A stretch of DNA of 64,000 nt, from NCBI GenBank assembly GCA_902825775.1, contig CADECF010000003.1, positions 1-64,000 of the forward strand. Direction: 5' to 3'. Below are positions 57,922-64,000 of this stretch, in pieces. The first letter of the stretch is position 1; each line of letters opens with the position of its first letter. The DNA is from an uncultured Lysobacteraceae bacterium. GTDB lineage: Bacteria > Pseudomonadota > Gammaproteobacteria > Xanthomonadales > Xanthomonadaceae. Below the pieces are notes generated by a model. That model saw only the letters and a list, made by a program, of their open reading frames with translations, ran no database searches and was not told the DNA's origin. A program made the position numbers and the translations under genes.

Positions 57922-58566
57922 TCAGTGTCTGGGGGCGAGTTTGCGCAATTCCAGCTCGCAATTCAGCAGGAACTCGAAGGCTTCCAGATGGCGGCGCGCC
58001 TCGGCCATGTCGCTGCCCCAGGCGTAGAGGCCGTGGCCGTCGATCAGATAGCCCCACATGCACTGCTTGTCGAGCAGGGCGTCGACTTGGGCGGCCAGGG
58101 TCGGCATGTCTTGGGTGTTGGGGAAGACAGGCACGTCGATGGCCACTTCGTGCGTGGTATTGCCGGCGAAGGCCTTCAGCAGTTCGTAGCCTTCCAGATG
58201 GACGTGGCCCACGCCCGCGTACAGGCGCGATGCGATGGTCTGGGTGGGCGAATGCGTGTGCAATACGCAGCCGATTTCCGGGAAGCGGCGATAGAGCTGG
58301 GTATGGAGCAAGGTTTCGGCGGAGGGGCGGTGGCCGCTGCCTACGGCTTTGCCGTCCCAGTCCACGACCATGATGTCGGCCTCGGTCAGCCGGCCCTTGT
58401 CGCGCCCGGAGACGGTGATGGCGGCGTGGCTGCCGTCCAAGCGGCGCGAGAAGTTGCTGCTGGTCGCCGGCGTCCAGCCCAGCGCGGAGAGCTCGCGCAC
58501 GTTGACGATGATCTCGCCGGCCAGCTCGCGCAGGCGGTGGGTGTCGTAGGGCAGGGCGTCGCTCAT
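57922..58566 (-). CDS. mtnB: Methylthioribulose-1-phosphate dehydratase
   Basis: A 214-residue class II aldolase-fold zinc enzyme from ATG 58566 that dehydrates methylthioribulose-1-phosphate in methionine salvage. The zinc histidines are in [10 protein letters not shown] (HTH), and the late GHGLYAWG supplies another. [13 protein letters not shown] and [10 protein letters not shown] are typical. It is the first gene of a minus-strand run mtnB-mtnD-mtnC-C13. A family B repeat lies in the gap to the cupin gene upstream. Confidence 0.94.
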   Translation of the reverse strand: MSDALPYDTHRLRELAGEIIVNVRELSALGWTPATSSNFSRRLDGSHAAITVSGRDKGRLTEADIMVVDWDGKAVGSGHRPSAETLLHTQLYRRFPEIGCVLHTHSPTQTIASRLYAGVGHVHLEGYELLKAFAGNTTHEVAIDVPVFPNTQDMPTLAAQVDALLDKQCMWGYLIDGHGLYAWGSDMAEARRHLEAFEFLLNCELELRKLAPRH

Positions 58567-58683
58567 GGCGGGCAGTTTAGCGCGGGTTTCTGCCCGTTTG
58601 AGAAAGCTGCTACAGGGGGGAAGCGGTCGACTGAGTGCATTCGCGAGCGCGAGGGCCGGGAATCGCGCAGCGATTTTGCTTTC

Positions 58684-58790
58684 TCCCCCTTTGAAAAAGG
58701 GGGATACAGGGGGATTTGCTTTTGATTTTGCTATTCGCGGCGTCGGGCGAAAAGCAAATCCCCCCAGCCCCCCTTTTTCAAAGGGGGAAC
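58684..58790. repeat. Family B inverted repeat
   Basis: CCCCCTTTGAAAAAGGGGGA plus GGGGGATTTGCTTTTGAT on the left; AAAAGCAAATCCCCCCAGCC and CCCCTTTTTCAAAGGGGGAA on the right. Arm pairing is nearly complete. It lies between the cupin gene and mtnB. Confidence 0.88.
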
Positions 58791-58827
58791 AGCTGAGTTT
58801 TTCAAAGAGTGGCAAGAGCCGGGTTTT

Positions 58828-59208
58828 TCAAACGGGAGAACTGCCGAGCTGCTCGGCGATGCTACGGGTCTTCTCCGTCACCACATCGCCGGTATGCAGC
58901 GTGCTCTTGCGTTCGATCAGCAGCACCCGGCATTCCTCGTCGGCCACCGGGTTATGGCGTACGCCTTTGGGCACCACGTACATTTCGCCCGGGCCGAGTT
59001 CGACGGCATCGCCGCCTTCCAATTCGATCTTCAGCCGGCCTGAAAGCACGTAGAACAGCTCGTCCTCGTCGGCGTGCGCATGCCAGGCCAGGGTGCCTTT
59101 GACCTTGGCGACTTTGATGTAGGCGTCGTCGACTTCGGCCAATACGCGTGGCGACCAATATTCGTCCAGGCGTTCGGCTTCGGCGGCGGGGGAAATGGGC
59201 TGCGGCAT
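58828..59208 (-). CDS. Small cupin-domain protein
   Basis: A 126-residue single-domain cupin from ATG 59208 (ATG 59226 is in frame). Cupin motif 1 is WHAHADEDELFYVLSGRLKIEL with two histidines and a glutamate as metal ligands. Motif 2 is GEMYVVPKGVRHNPVA. The arrangement suits a small-molecule isomerase or dioxygenase or a sensor domain, but the substrate is not recognisable. It precedes the mtn genes on the same strand across a repeat-containing gap, so a link to methionine salvage is only possible. Confidence 0.8.
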   Translation of the reverse strand: MPQPISPAAEAERLDEYWSPRVLAEVDDAYIKVAKVKGTLAWHAHADEDELFYVLSGRLKIELEGGDAVELGPGEMYVVPKGVRHNPVADEECRVLLIERKSTLHTGDVVTEKTRSIAEQLGSSPV

Positions 59209-59251
59209 GGCGTTGTCCCAAGGCATGGACTACGAAGAGTGTGCCGCAAAA

Positions 59252-59280
59252 GAAAACGGCGCGGTTGCCCGCGCCGTTTC
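59252..59280 (-). terminator. Terminator after the amino acid permease gene
   Basis: On the minus strand, GAAACGGCGCGG, a GCAA-type loop, then CCGCGCCGTTTTC form a strong stem followed by TTTTG, 18 bases after the permease stop codon. Confidence 0.8.
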
Positions 59281-59297
59281 GGTATCGCTTGAGACGC

Positions 59298-60842
59298 TTA
59301 CGGGCCCGGATCCGGACCTTCGTGGAAGGTCGGGTGCGGCTCGAGCGATGGCCCACCGTGCACCGGCTGGTTGCCGGGCGCCAGATGGCTGCGGCGGTAG
59401 CCGTACAGCCAATAGAACACCAGGCCGACCGCAGCCCAGACCACGAATACGGTCTGCGCCTTCGCGCTCAGGTTCACAAATAGCAGCAGGCAGCCGAGGA
59501 TCGCCAGCGGGCACACCACCCACACCAGCGGCGTGCGGAACGGACGCGGACGGTTGGGCTGTGTGCGGCGCAGGATCAACACGCCGAGGGCCACCATCAG
59601 GAACGCGAACAGCGTGCCGGAGTTGGAGATGTCGGCGAGCAGGCCGACCGGGAACATCGAAGAGAACAGCGCGACCGCCACACCGGTGATGATCGTGATG
59701 ACATGCGGCGTGTGGAAACGCGGATGCACGCGCGAGAAGATTTCCGGCAGCAGACCATCGCGCGACATGGTGAAGAAAATGCGGGTCTGGCCGTAGATCA
59801 TCATCAGGACTACCGACGGCAACGCGATCGCCGCCGCAGTGCCGATCCACCAGGCCAGATTCGGCATGCCCAGGGCTCGGATCACATGGGCGAGGGGCTC
59901 GGTGCTGCAGACCAGAGTGCTCGAACCTTGGCAGGCCGCCATGAAAGCAGCACTGCCGGTTTCCAGCACTTTGCCGTCCGACCCGAACAGCGGTTGCGCG
60001 CCGCCCGCACCGACTGCGGCGTAACCCACCAGCAGATAGAAAATGGTGCAGATCGCCAGCGAACCGATCAAGCCGATAGGAATGTTGCGGTTGGGGTTCT
60101 TGGTTTCTTCCGATGCGGTCGACACTGCGTCGAAGCCGACGTAGGCAAAGAAGATCGACGCGGCCGCGCCCAGAACGCCGACGCCGCCCATCGGGCTGCC
60201 CCAGCCGACCGGCGAGAATGGTTGGAAATTCTGATCCTGCGCAGCGGGGAAGGCGAAGATGATGAATGCGGACAGCGCCACGATCTTGATCATCACCAGC
60301 ACCGCATTGACCTTGGCGCTCTTGGAGGTGCCGATCACCAGTAGGAAGGTAACTAACAGCGCCAGGAAGAAGGCCAACACATTGAAGGTGCCTCCGCTGT
60401 AAGGACCGGCGCGCAAGGCTGCGGGAAGTCCTATGCCGAAGTAATCCAACCAGCCGTTCATATAGCCGGACCAACCTACGCAGACCGCGCCCGCCGCGAC
60501 GGCATATTCCAGCACCAGCGCCCAACCGACGATCCATGCCAGGCCCTCGCCGAGCACGCCGTAGGTGTAGGTATACGCGGAGCCCGCGACCGGCACCATC
60601 GCCGCCAGCTCGGCGTAGGCGAGGGCTGCCAGTGCGCAAACGATCGCCGCAATGATGAAGGCGATCATCATCGCCGGTCCGGCCTTTTGCGCAGCTTCGG
60701 CGGTCAGCACGAAGATACCGGTGCCGATGACGGCGCCGATGCCAAGCATAGTCAGCTGGAAGGCGCCGAGCTGGCGTACCAAGCTCTTTTTCTCAGCTGT
60801 TTCAAGAATCAGGTCTAGCGGCTTGACGCGCCAAAAAAGCAT
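59298..60842 (-). CDS. APC-superfamily amino acid permease, cationic amino acid transporter type
   Basis: A 514-residue inner-membrane transporter from ATG 60842; the longer frame to 61541 runs back over the NUDIX gene. About twelve to fourteen hydrophobic segments are seen. RQLGAFQLTMLGIGAVIGTGIFVLT is the first helix with the conserved GAIIGTGIF-like break. SAYTYTYGVLGEGLAW and FFAYVGFDAVSTASEETKNPNRN match the CAT/YfnA group, which imports basic or branched amino acids by proton coupling. The substrate cannot be read from sequence. Confidence 0.9.
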   Translation of the reverse strand: MLFWRVKPLDLILETAEKKSLVRQLGAFQLTMLGIGAVIGTGIFVLTAEAAQKAGPAMMIAFIIAAIVCALAALAYAELAAMVPVAGSAYTYTYGVLGEGLAWIVGWALVLEYAVAAGAVCVGWSGYMNGWLDYFGIGLPAALRAGPYSGGTFNVLAFFLALLVTFLLVIGTSKSAKVNAVLVMIKIVALSAFIIFAFPAAQDQNFQPFSPVGWGSPMGGVGVLGAAASIFFAYVGFDAVSTASEETKNPNRNIPIGLIGSLAICTIFYLLVGYAAVGAGGAQPLFGSDGKVLETGSAAFMAACQGSSTLVCSTEPLAHVIRALGMPNLAWWIGTAAAIALPSVVLMMIYGQTRIFFTMSRDGLLPEIFSRVHPRFHTPHVITIITGVAVALFSSMFPVGLLADISNSGTLFAFLMVALGVLILRRTQPNRPRPFRTPLVWVVCPLAILGCLLLFVNLSAKAQTVFVVWAAVGLVFYWLYGYRRSHLAPGNQPVHGGPSLEPHPTFHEGPDPGP

Positions 60843-60998
60843 TGCGTTCTCCCCAAAAATTTCGAAGACGGCGGGTAAGTGAGCCCGGCGGCAGGCCGCC
60901 TGGAACTGCGGGACATTAACCGGCGCGCCGCCCGCGGCACAAGCGCCATGAGTAGGGCCGGGGCTGGATAATGGCGGCTTCGGCGGGATAATCCGGAC

Positions 60999-61577
60999 AT
61001 GCGGCAGCGCAACATGAGCAATGACGGGATGACTGAACAGGGGCTTTTGCACGCGGCGCTGGCCGAATATCGGCTGCGCTCGCCGGACGAGGCGGACAGC
61101 GTCGATGAGTTTCTGCAACTGCTCGGCGACGCCGAAAACCCGTTCGTACGCGAGCGGCTCGCGGGCCATTTCACCGGAGCGGCCTGGCTGGTCAGTGCCG
61201 ATGGCGAACGGATACTGCTGACCCATCACCGCAAGCTGGACCGCTGGCTGCAGCTCGGCGGCCACGCCGACGGCGATACCGATCTGCGGCAGGTGGCTTT
61301 GAAAGAAGCCGAAGAGGAATCCGGGCTGGCGGGCTTGTCGGTCGAGCCGGATATCTTCGATCTGGATCGGCACTGGATTCCCGAGCGCAAGGACGTGCCC
61401 GGGCATTGGCATTACGACGTGCGCTACGTGGTGCGCGCCGGGCGCGACGAGACGTTCGTGGTCAGCGACGAATCGCATGCGTTGGCGTGGCGCGGGATCG
61501 CCTCGCTGTTGCAAGACGCGTCGCTCGACGAATCTTTGCATCGCATGGCGCGCAAGTGGCTAACCCGCCATCGGTGA
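60999..61577 (+). CDS. NUDIX hydrolase
   Basis: A 192-residue protein; ATGs at 60999, 61014 and 61029 are all in frame. The Nudix box reads GHADGDTDLRQVALKEAEEESGL, in which the first box glutamate is aspartate and the usual REEL becomes KEAEEES, still with the metal-binding EEES core. LTHHRKLDRWLQLGGH and WHYDVRYVV match the ADP-ribose pyrophosphatase-like family that includes MutT-type proteins. The substrate, some X-linked nucleoside diphosphate, is unknown. It is divergent from the permease. Confidence 0.85.
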   Translation: MRQRNMSNDGMTEQGLLHAALAEYRLRSPDEADSVDEFLQLLGDAENPFVRERLAGHFTGAAWLVSADGERILLTHHRKLDRWLQLGGHADGDTDLRQVALKEAEEESGLAGLSVEPDIFDLDRHWIPERKDVPGHWHYDVRYVVRAGRDETFVVSDESHALAWRGIASLLQDASLDESLHRMARKWLTRHR

Positions 61578-61593
61578 CTCGCTTTTGCCGTCC

Positions 61594-61697
61594 TCCCCCT
61601 TTGAAAAAGGGGGATTGAGGGGGATTTGCTCTTGATCCTACTTTTCAAAGCAACATCAAAAGCAAATCCCCCTGTGTCCCCCTTTTTTCAAAGGGGA
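61594..61697. repeat. Family B inverted repeat
   Basis: CCCCCTTTGAAAAAGGGGGA plus GGGGGATTTGCT on the left; AAAAGCAAATCCCCCTGTGT and CCCCCTTTTTTCAAAGGGGA on the right. It lies between the convergent NUDIX and EfpL genes. Confidence 0.88.
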
Positions 61698-61709
61698 AAA
61701 AGCAAATCG

Positions 61710-62276
61710 TCAGTCCGCGCGGCCGGCGAATTCGCCGGTCGTGGTGTTCACCAGCACCCGTTCGCCGACCTTGATGTACTCGGGCACCTGGATCTCGATG
61801 CCGGTCGACAGCGTGGCCGGTTTCGGGCGCTTGGTAGCGGTGCCACCCTTGAGTTCCGGCGGCGTATCGGTCACTTCCAACGTCACGCTGGTCGGCAACT
61901 GCAGCGCCACCGGCTGGTCGTCGATGATCTGCACATAGCAGCCGGCGAGGCCGTCGCTGATGTAGCCGCTGCCGTCGCCGACGACGTCGGCATCGAGCGC
62001 GTAGGGCGTGTAGTCTTCGTCGTCCAGGAATACGAACGCATCGCCGTCCTTGTACGAGAACGTGGCCTGGCGGCGCGACAGTTCGACTTCTTTCAGCTCG
62101 TCCTCGGCGCCGAGGCTGAGATCGTATTTGGTGCCGCCGGGCACGCTATACATCGTGAAACGGAACTTGACGTTGCCGCCGCGGCCCTGCGGCGAGCTGC
62201 GTTCGATATCGCGCACCTGGTACACGGTGCCGTTGTGTTCGACTACGTTTCCTTTTTTGACGTCGTAGGCTTTCAT
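61710..62276 (-). CDS. efpL: Elongation factor P-like protein EfpL (YeiP)
   Basis: A 188-residue EF-P paralogue from ATG 62276. The first-domain loop reads [14 protein letters not shown], with R32 where EF-P has a modifiable lysine, the feature of the YeiP/EfpL branch that works without lysine modification. Domain III ends with [29 protein letters not shown]. It relieves stalling at a wider set of motifs than EF-P in studied bacteria. Both paralogues in one window and an epmB neighbouring efp fit this picture. Confidence 0.93.
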   Translation of the reverse strand: MKAYDVKKGNVVEHNGTVYQVRDIERSSPQGRGGNVKFRFTMYSVPGGTKYDLSLGAEDELKEVELSRRQATFSYKDGDAFVFLDDEDYTPYALDADVVGDGSGYISDGLAGCYVQIIDDQPVALQLPTSVTLEVTDTPPELKGGTATKRPKPATLSTGIEIQVPEYIKVGERVLVNTTTGEFAGRAD

Positions 62277-62316
62277 TGATCAGTTCACGGTGGGAATGGG
62301 AAGTCGTTTATTAACC

Positions 62317-62403
62317 GTCATCCCAGCGAAAGCTGGGACCCAGCTTGATCTTGCTGTTCGTAAATCAAAAGCAAAATGGGTCCCAGCTTTCGCTGGGATG
62401 ACG
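62317..62403. repeat. Family C inverted repeat
   Basis: GTCATCCCAGCGAAAGCTGG plus GACCCAGCTTGAT; right arm AAAATGGGTCCCAGCTTTCG plus CTGGGATGACGG. It lies between the SDR gene and efpL. Confidence 0.85.
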
Positions 62404-62412
62404 GGGAGGGTG

Positions 62413-63183
62413 TTATTTCGGCGCCAACCGAACTGCGCCATCCAGCCGGATCGTCTCGCCGTTGAGATAGCGGTTCTGCAGGATGTAAGCCACCAGATCG
62501 GCGAACTCCTCCGGTTTGCCCAGGCGCGACGGGAACGGAATCGATGCGCCGAGCGACTGCTGCACTTCCGGCGGCATGCCGTCGACCATCGGCGTCCAGA
62601 AGATGCCCGGCGCCACTGTCATCACGCGGATGCCGAAGCGCGACAGCTCGCGCGCCATCGGCAAGGTCATGCCGACTACGCCGCCCTTCGACGCCGAATA
62701 TGCGGCTTGTCCGATCTGGCCTTCGTAAGCGGCCACCGATGCCGTGTTGACGATCACGCCGCGTTCGCCGTCCTCGCCTACGGCGTTGTGCTGCATCAGA
62801 GCGGCAGCGGCCTTGGCGACATTGAAGCTGCCGACCAGGTTGACCATTACGGTGCCGGCGAAATTCTTCAGCGGCATCGCGCCTTCCTTGCCGAGCACGC
62901 GGCCGGCGCCGAGGATGCCGGCGCAGTTGATCGCTACGTTCAGGCCGCCCAGGAATTCGCTGGCGGCGGAGACGTTGGCCGCAACGCCGGCTTCGTCGGT
63001 AACGTCGGTGCGGAAATAGCGCGCCTTGCCTTCGCCGAATTCGGCGACCGCAGCGGCGCCCTTGTCGTCGTTGACGTCGAACAGCGCGACCTTGGCGCCG
63101 TGGGCGACCAGATGCCGGGCCACCGAAAGACCGAGGCCGGAGACGCCGCCGGTGATGAGGGCGCGGGTGGTGTCGAGTTGCAT
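62413..63183 (-). CDS. Short-chain dehydrogenase, 3-hydroxyacyl-CoA dehydrogenase type II-like
   Basis: A 256-residue SDR from ATG 63183 (MQLDTTRALITGG). The cofactor loop is TGGVSGLG with a following DVND acidic residue that favours NAD. The NCAG motif, NTASVAAYEGQIGQAAYSASKGG with catalytic S, Y and K, and APGIFWTPMVDGMP are close to the HSD17B10/HADII group that oxidises short-chain 3-hydroxyacyl-CoA, including branched-chain intermediates. It is not a phaB paralogue: the PhaB-type NGQ block is missing. No beta-oxidation genes are adjacent. Confidence 0.83.
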   Translation of the reverse strand: MQLDTTRALITGGVSGLGLSVARHLVAHGAKVALFDVNDDKGAAAVAEFGEGKARYFRTDVTDEAGVAANVSAASEFLGGLNVAINCAGILGAGRVLGKEGAMPLKNFAGTVMVNLVGSFNVAKAAAALMQHNAVGEDGERGVIVNTASVAAYEGQIGQAAYSASKGGVVGMTLPMARELSRFGIRVMTVAPGIFWTPMVDGMPPEVQQSLGASIPFPSRLGKPEEFADLVAYILQNRYLNGETIRLDGAVRLAPK

Positions 63184-63261
63184 GGGGGTTCCTGGCGGGC
63201 GGGAAACCGCCATTTTACCCGTTAGCTTCTATCCGGAAGAAGAAGCGGCAGGCCCGCTTTT

Positions 63262-63341
63262 GTGGGAGCGGCTTCAGCCGCGAGCTTTGTGGGTAGACCA
63301 TCGCCCTTAATGAAAAGCTCGCGGCTGAAGCCGCTCCCACA
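63262..63341. repeat. Family A inverted repeat
   Basis: GTGGGAGCGGCTTCAGCCGC plus GAGCTTTGTGG; right arm AAAGCTCGCGGCTGAAGCCG plus CTCCCAC. It lies between the acetyltransferase and SDR genes. Confidence 0.88.
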
Positions 63342-63351
63342 AAAGGCGAGC

Positions 63352-63849
63352 CTACAAGTCGAGGAGGTAGAAGGTATTGCAGCCGCCATGGCCGGTCGCG
63401 CCGCGCGGGCCGTCGATGCGGCGGAAGCCGGTGCGCTCGTAGAGCTTCATGGCCGAATCCATGCCGGTCAGCGTTTCCAGATAGCAATACTTGAAGCCGA
63501 TCCGGCGGGCCGCGTCTAGGCAGTGCGACATCAGCTCTGCGCCGGCGCCGAGTCCGCGCAGGGCAGGCAGAAAATACATCTTGCGCAGTTCGCAGGTGTC
63601 GGCATCGCCGCCTTCCAGCGGCGCGACGCCGCCGCCGCCTTCGACTTTGCCGTCGCGCTCGACCACGAAATATGCGCTGCGCGCGTCGCCATAAGCGCGG
63701 CTCATCCAATCCACTTCCGGGTCGTTGATGGCGAAGCCTGCGCCGCAGGCGCCGAATTCTGGCATCACGGTGCGGATGACGGCGGCGACCGCGGCATCGT
63801 CGCGCGGTTCGATGGCACGGATGGAGAATGCGGCGATCGTTTCAGGCAT
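63352..63849 (-). CDS. GNAT family N-acetyltransferase
   Basis: A 165-residue acetyltransferase. The acetyl-CoA loop is RKMYFLPALRGLGAGAELMSHCL with the RGLGAG pyrophosphate-binding turn, followed by GFKYCYLETLTGMDSAMKLYERTGFRRI. The rest resembles small-molecule acetyltransferases of unassigned substrate. Its start overlaps the stop codon of the EAL-domain gene by 8 bases, so it is translated from the same transcript as that gene. Confidence 0.85.
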   Translation of the reverse strand: MPETIAAFSIRAIEPRDDAAVAAVIRTVMPEFGACGAGFAINDPEVDWMSRAYGDARSAYFVVERDGKVEGGGGVAPLEGGDADTCELRKMYFLPALRGLGAGAELMSHCLDAARRIGFKYCYLETLTGMDSAMKLYERTGFRRIDGPRGATGHGGCNTFYLLDL

Positions 63850-64000
63850 GGGCGAGGTTGCGGTCGAGACGGTGCACGAATTCGTCGGGCGCCAGACCCG
63901 GCGCGAACAGGAAACCCTGACCGACCGGCACGCCCAACTGCAGCAGGAATTGCCGCTGCGCTTCGGATTCTACGCCCTCGGCCACCAGGCCCAGGCCCAG
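63842..64000 (-). CDS. EAL-domain protein, C-terminal end only (cut by the window)
   Basis: The last 52 codons of a gene that continues beyond the window. LVAEGVESEAQRQFLLQLGVPVGQGFLFAPG is the end of an EAL phosphodiesterase domain: the conserved glutamate of AEGVE and the QGFLF block are both present, so this copy looks catalytically competent for c-di-GMP hydrolysis, unlike the FimX-like protein at 9372. The upstream domains cannot be seen. It overlaps the acetyltransferase gene by 8 bases. Confidence 0.85.
   Translation of the reverse strand: MGLGLVAEGVESEAQRQFLLQLGVPVGQGFLFAPGLAPDEFVHRLDRNLAHA

Noticed and set aside
59298-61541. Extension of the amino acid permease to 747 codons
   Set aside because: The extra N-terminal part is antisense to the NUDIX gene. 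The permease family start fits ATG 60842.
62413-63183. A third phaB copy
   Set aside because: It is an SDR, but it lacks the NGQ-GQ-NY block of PhaB and matches the 3-hydroxyacyl-CoA dehydrogenase type II pattern instead.

Overview
The window is 64 kb of high-GC, gene-dense bacterial chromosome. Gene content points to the family Xanthomonadaceae (Lysobacteraceae), probably Lysobacter or a close relative. The strongest pointers are arginine synthesis through N-acetylornithine carbamoyltransferase with a fused N-acetylglutamate synthase/kinase, a FimX-type protein, a 637-residue alpha-amino acid ester hydrolase with the Xanthomonas active-site numbering, and a TrpR-like repressor heading the his operon. 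No plasmid, phage, transposase or CRISPR locus is visible. Species assignment is inference.

Layout. 1-9 kb: RNase D, a formylglycine-enzyme-like lipoprotein, an M48 protease, polyhydroxyalkanoate genes (two acetoacetyl-CoA reductases around the repressor PhaR), GluQ-RS and HtpX. 9-14 kb: a FimX-like degenerate GGDEF/EAL protein, then epmB divergent from efp. 13-18 kb: a co-directional run of an MTA/SAH deaminase, ubiG, a HAD phosphatase, a squalene/phytoene-synthase-like protein and folE2. 18-22 kb: an M23 peptidase, dihydroorotase, YidD and a long DksA. 22-26 kb: a CDGSH protein, an MFS pump, SufE and cysS. 27-35 kb: an arginine cluster argF', argG, argE, argB/A, a GNAT gene, argC, argH. 35-39 kb: a cephalosporin-type ester hydrolase, an MFS pump and tRNA-Pro(CGG). 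39-51 kb: a histidine block of hisS, an aromatic amino acid ammonia-lyase, a DoxX protein, a hisR-like repressor with a perfect operator, and hisGDCBHAF(IE) as a tightly overlapping operon. 51-57 kb: a 7TMR-DISM diguanylate cyclase, a calcineurin-like phosphoesterase, a YdeI protein and a legumain-type protease. 56-59 kb: methionine salvage mtnC, mtnD, mtnB. 59-64 kb: cupin, amino acid permease, NUDIX, EfpL (YeiP), an SDR, GNAT, and the 3' end of an EAL gene cut by the window edge.

Intergenic space is packed with dispersed inverted repeats. Family A is a hairpin built on GTGGGAGCGGCTTCAGCCGC and its complement, with ten copies. Family B is built on CCCCCTTTGAAAAAGGGGG, with four copies. Family C is GTCATCCCAGCGAAAGCTGG and family D is GTCATTCCCGCGAAGGCGGG. 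They are almost always between genes, but one family A copy lies inside the M23 peptidase reading frame and one family B copy supplies the ribosome binding site of the HAD phosphatase gene. No single novel multi-gene system stands out. The most interesting points are the translated repeat, the hisR operator, the DksA with a lost zinc finger and histone-like tail, the histidine-linked ammonia-lyase with its large insertion, and the extra acetyltransferase in the arginine cluster.
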